DNA of 64,000 bases. Origin: Ischnura elegans (Eukaryota > Arthropoda > Insecta > Odonata > Coenagrionidae). Position numbers and translations under genes: made by a program. A model generated the notes under the pieces. That model had not been told where the DNA came from, ran no database searches, and saw nothing but the letters and a program-made list of their open reading frames with translations. This document shows positions 63,881 through 64,000 of this stretch, piece after piece (positions within the stretch are counted from its first letter, which is position 1; every line of letters begins with the position of its first letter). The DNA is taken from contig NC_060254.1 of NCBI RefSeq assembly GCF_921293095.1, positions 54,916,069 through 54,980,068 of the forward strand. The letters run 5' to 3'.

Positions 63881-64000
63881 TTCGCTGATGAGGCGGCAGA
63901 GAGCGGCCCTGAATTTCGCAGGGGTTGGGCCCAAGAACGAATGGAAAGGGTGGAGCGAAGGGAAGGGGGTTTGGTGGTTTGGAAAAGGCGTGGGCGAGGG
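63780..64000. other. GC-rich end of window
   Basis: G-rich on the plus strand ('gggagaggttgccgg', 'gaaggggg'). Frames of 94 and 69 codons on the minus strand have no motif. The feature is cut by the window edge. Confidence 0.35.

Overview
This is an AT-rich animal window, most probably from an arthropod and likely an insect with a large, repeat-dense genome. Three things point there: an errantivirus-like Ty3/gypsy element with a baculovirus-F-like env, abundant LINE, Penelope-like, SINE and hAT debris, and a nuclear tRNA-Asp gene of metazoan type. I could not recognise a host protein-coding exon. Almost all open frames shorter than about 130 codons look like chance or are remnants of mobile elements. 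The species cannot be named from the sequence alone.

The dominant feature is a 7.74-kb Ty3/gypsy (errantivirus/ERV-like) element at 32425-40164. It has a 4-bp target duplication (ATTC), TG...CA LTR ends, a complete 3' LTR (633 bp), and long uninterrupted pol and env frames. Its 5' part carries one large deletion. The 5' LTR stops after 267 bp, inside a 44-45-bp tandem repeat, and runs directly, in frame, into pol. The rest of the LTR, the primer-binding site, gag and the protease are missing. The retained 267 bp match the 3' LTR at every base I compared, so the insertion looks recent. The element sits inside an older TTAA-flanked, piggyBac-like MITE, whose halves lie at 32165-32424 and 40169-40509.

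Left flank (1-32 kb): repeated 3'-end fragments of LINE families A and B; a jockey/CR1-like LINE tail at 16.5-17.5 kb with a strong 3'-UTR stem-loop; SINE copies at 3.0, 3.2, 11.8, 14.9 and 22.5 kb; a G-rich block at 3.9-4.8 kb; a diverged tandem repeat at 6.2-8.9 kb; paired inverted tRNA-like units at 8.4-8.6 kb with a related unit at 11.6 kb; a tRNA-Asp(GTC) gene at 10.3 kb; a two-spacing (about 165/300 bp) tandem array at 20.6-22.1 kb; a Penelope-like GIY-YIG remnant at 24.4-24.85 kb; and several hAT-type MITEs with exact 8-bp target duplications.

Right flank (40-64 kb): a pogo/Tigger-like element at 41.5-42.2 kb, more hAT MITEs, a 0.7-kb TIR element at 46.2-46.9 kb, a decayed R2-like LINE (YxDD reverse transcriptase, CCHC knuckle, restriction-like endonuclease) at 49.3-51.0 kb, LINE-A copies at 55.5 and 58.7 kb, a pair of Penelope-like 3' ends in opposite orientation at 58.2-58.6 kb, a near-perfect 260-bp palindrome at 61.1 kb, and a roughly 1.6-kb tandem duplication running to the window end.

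The window therefore reads as intergenic or intronic DNA built by nested transposition. The only elements with apparently intact products are tRNA-Asp, pol and env.
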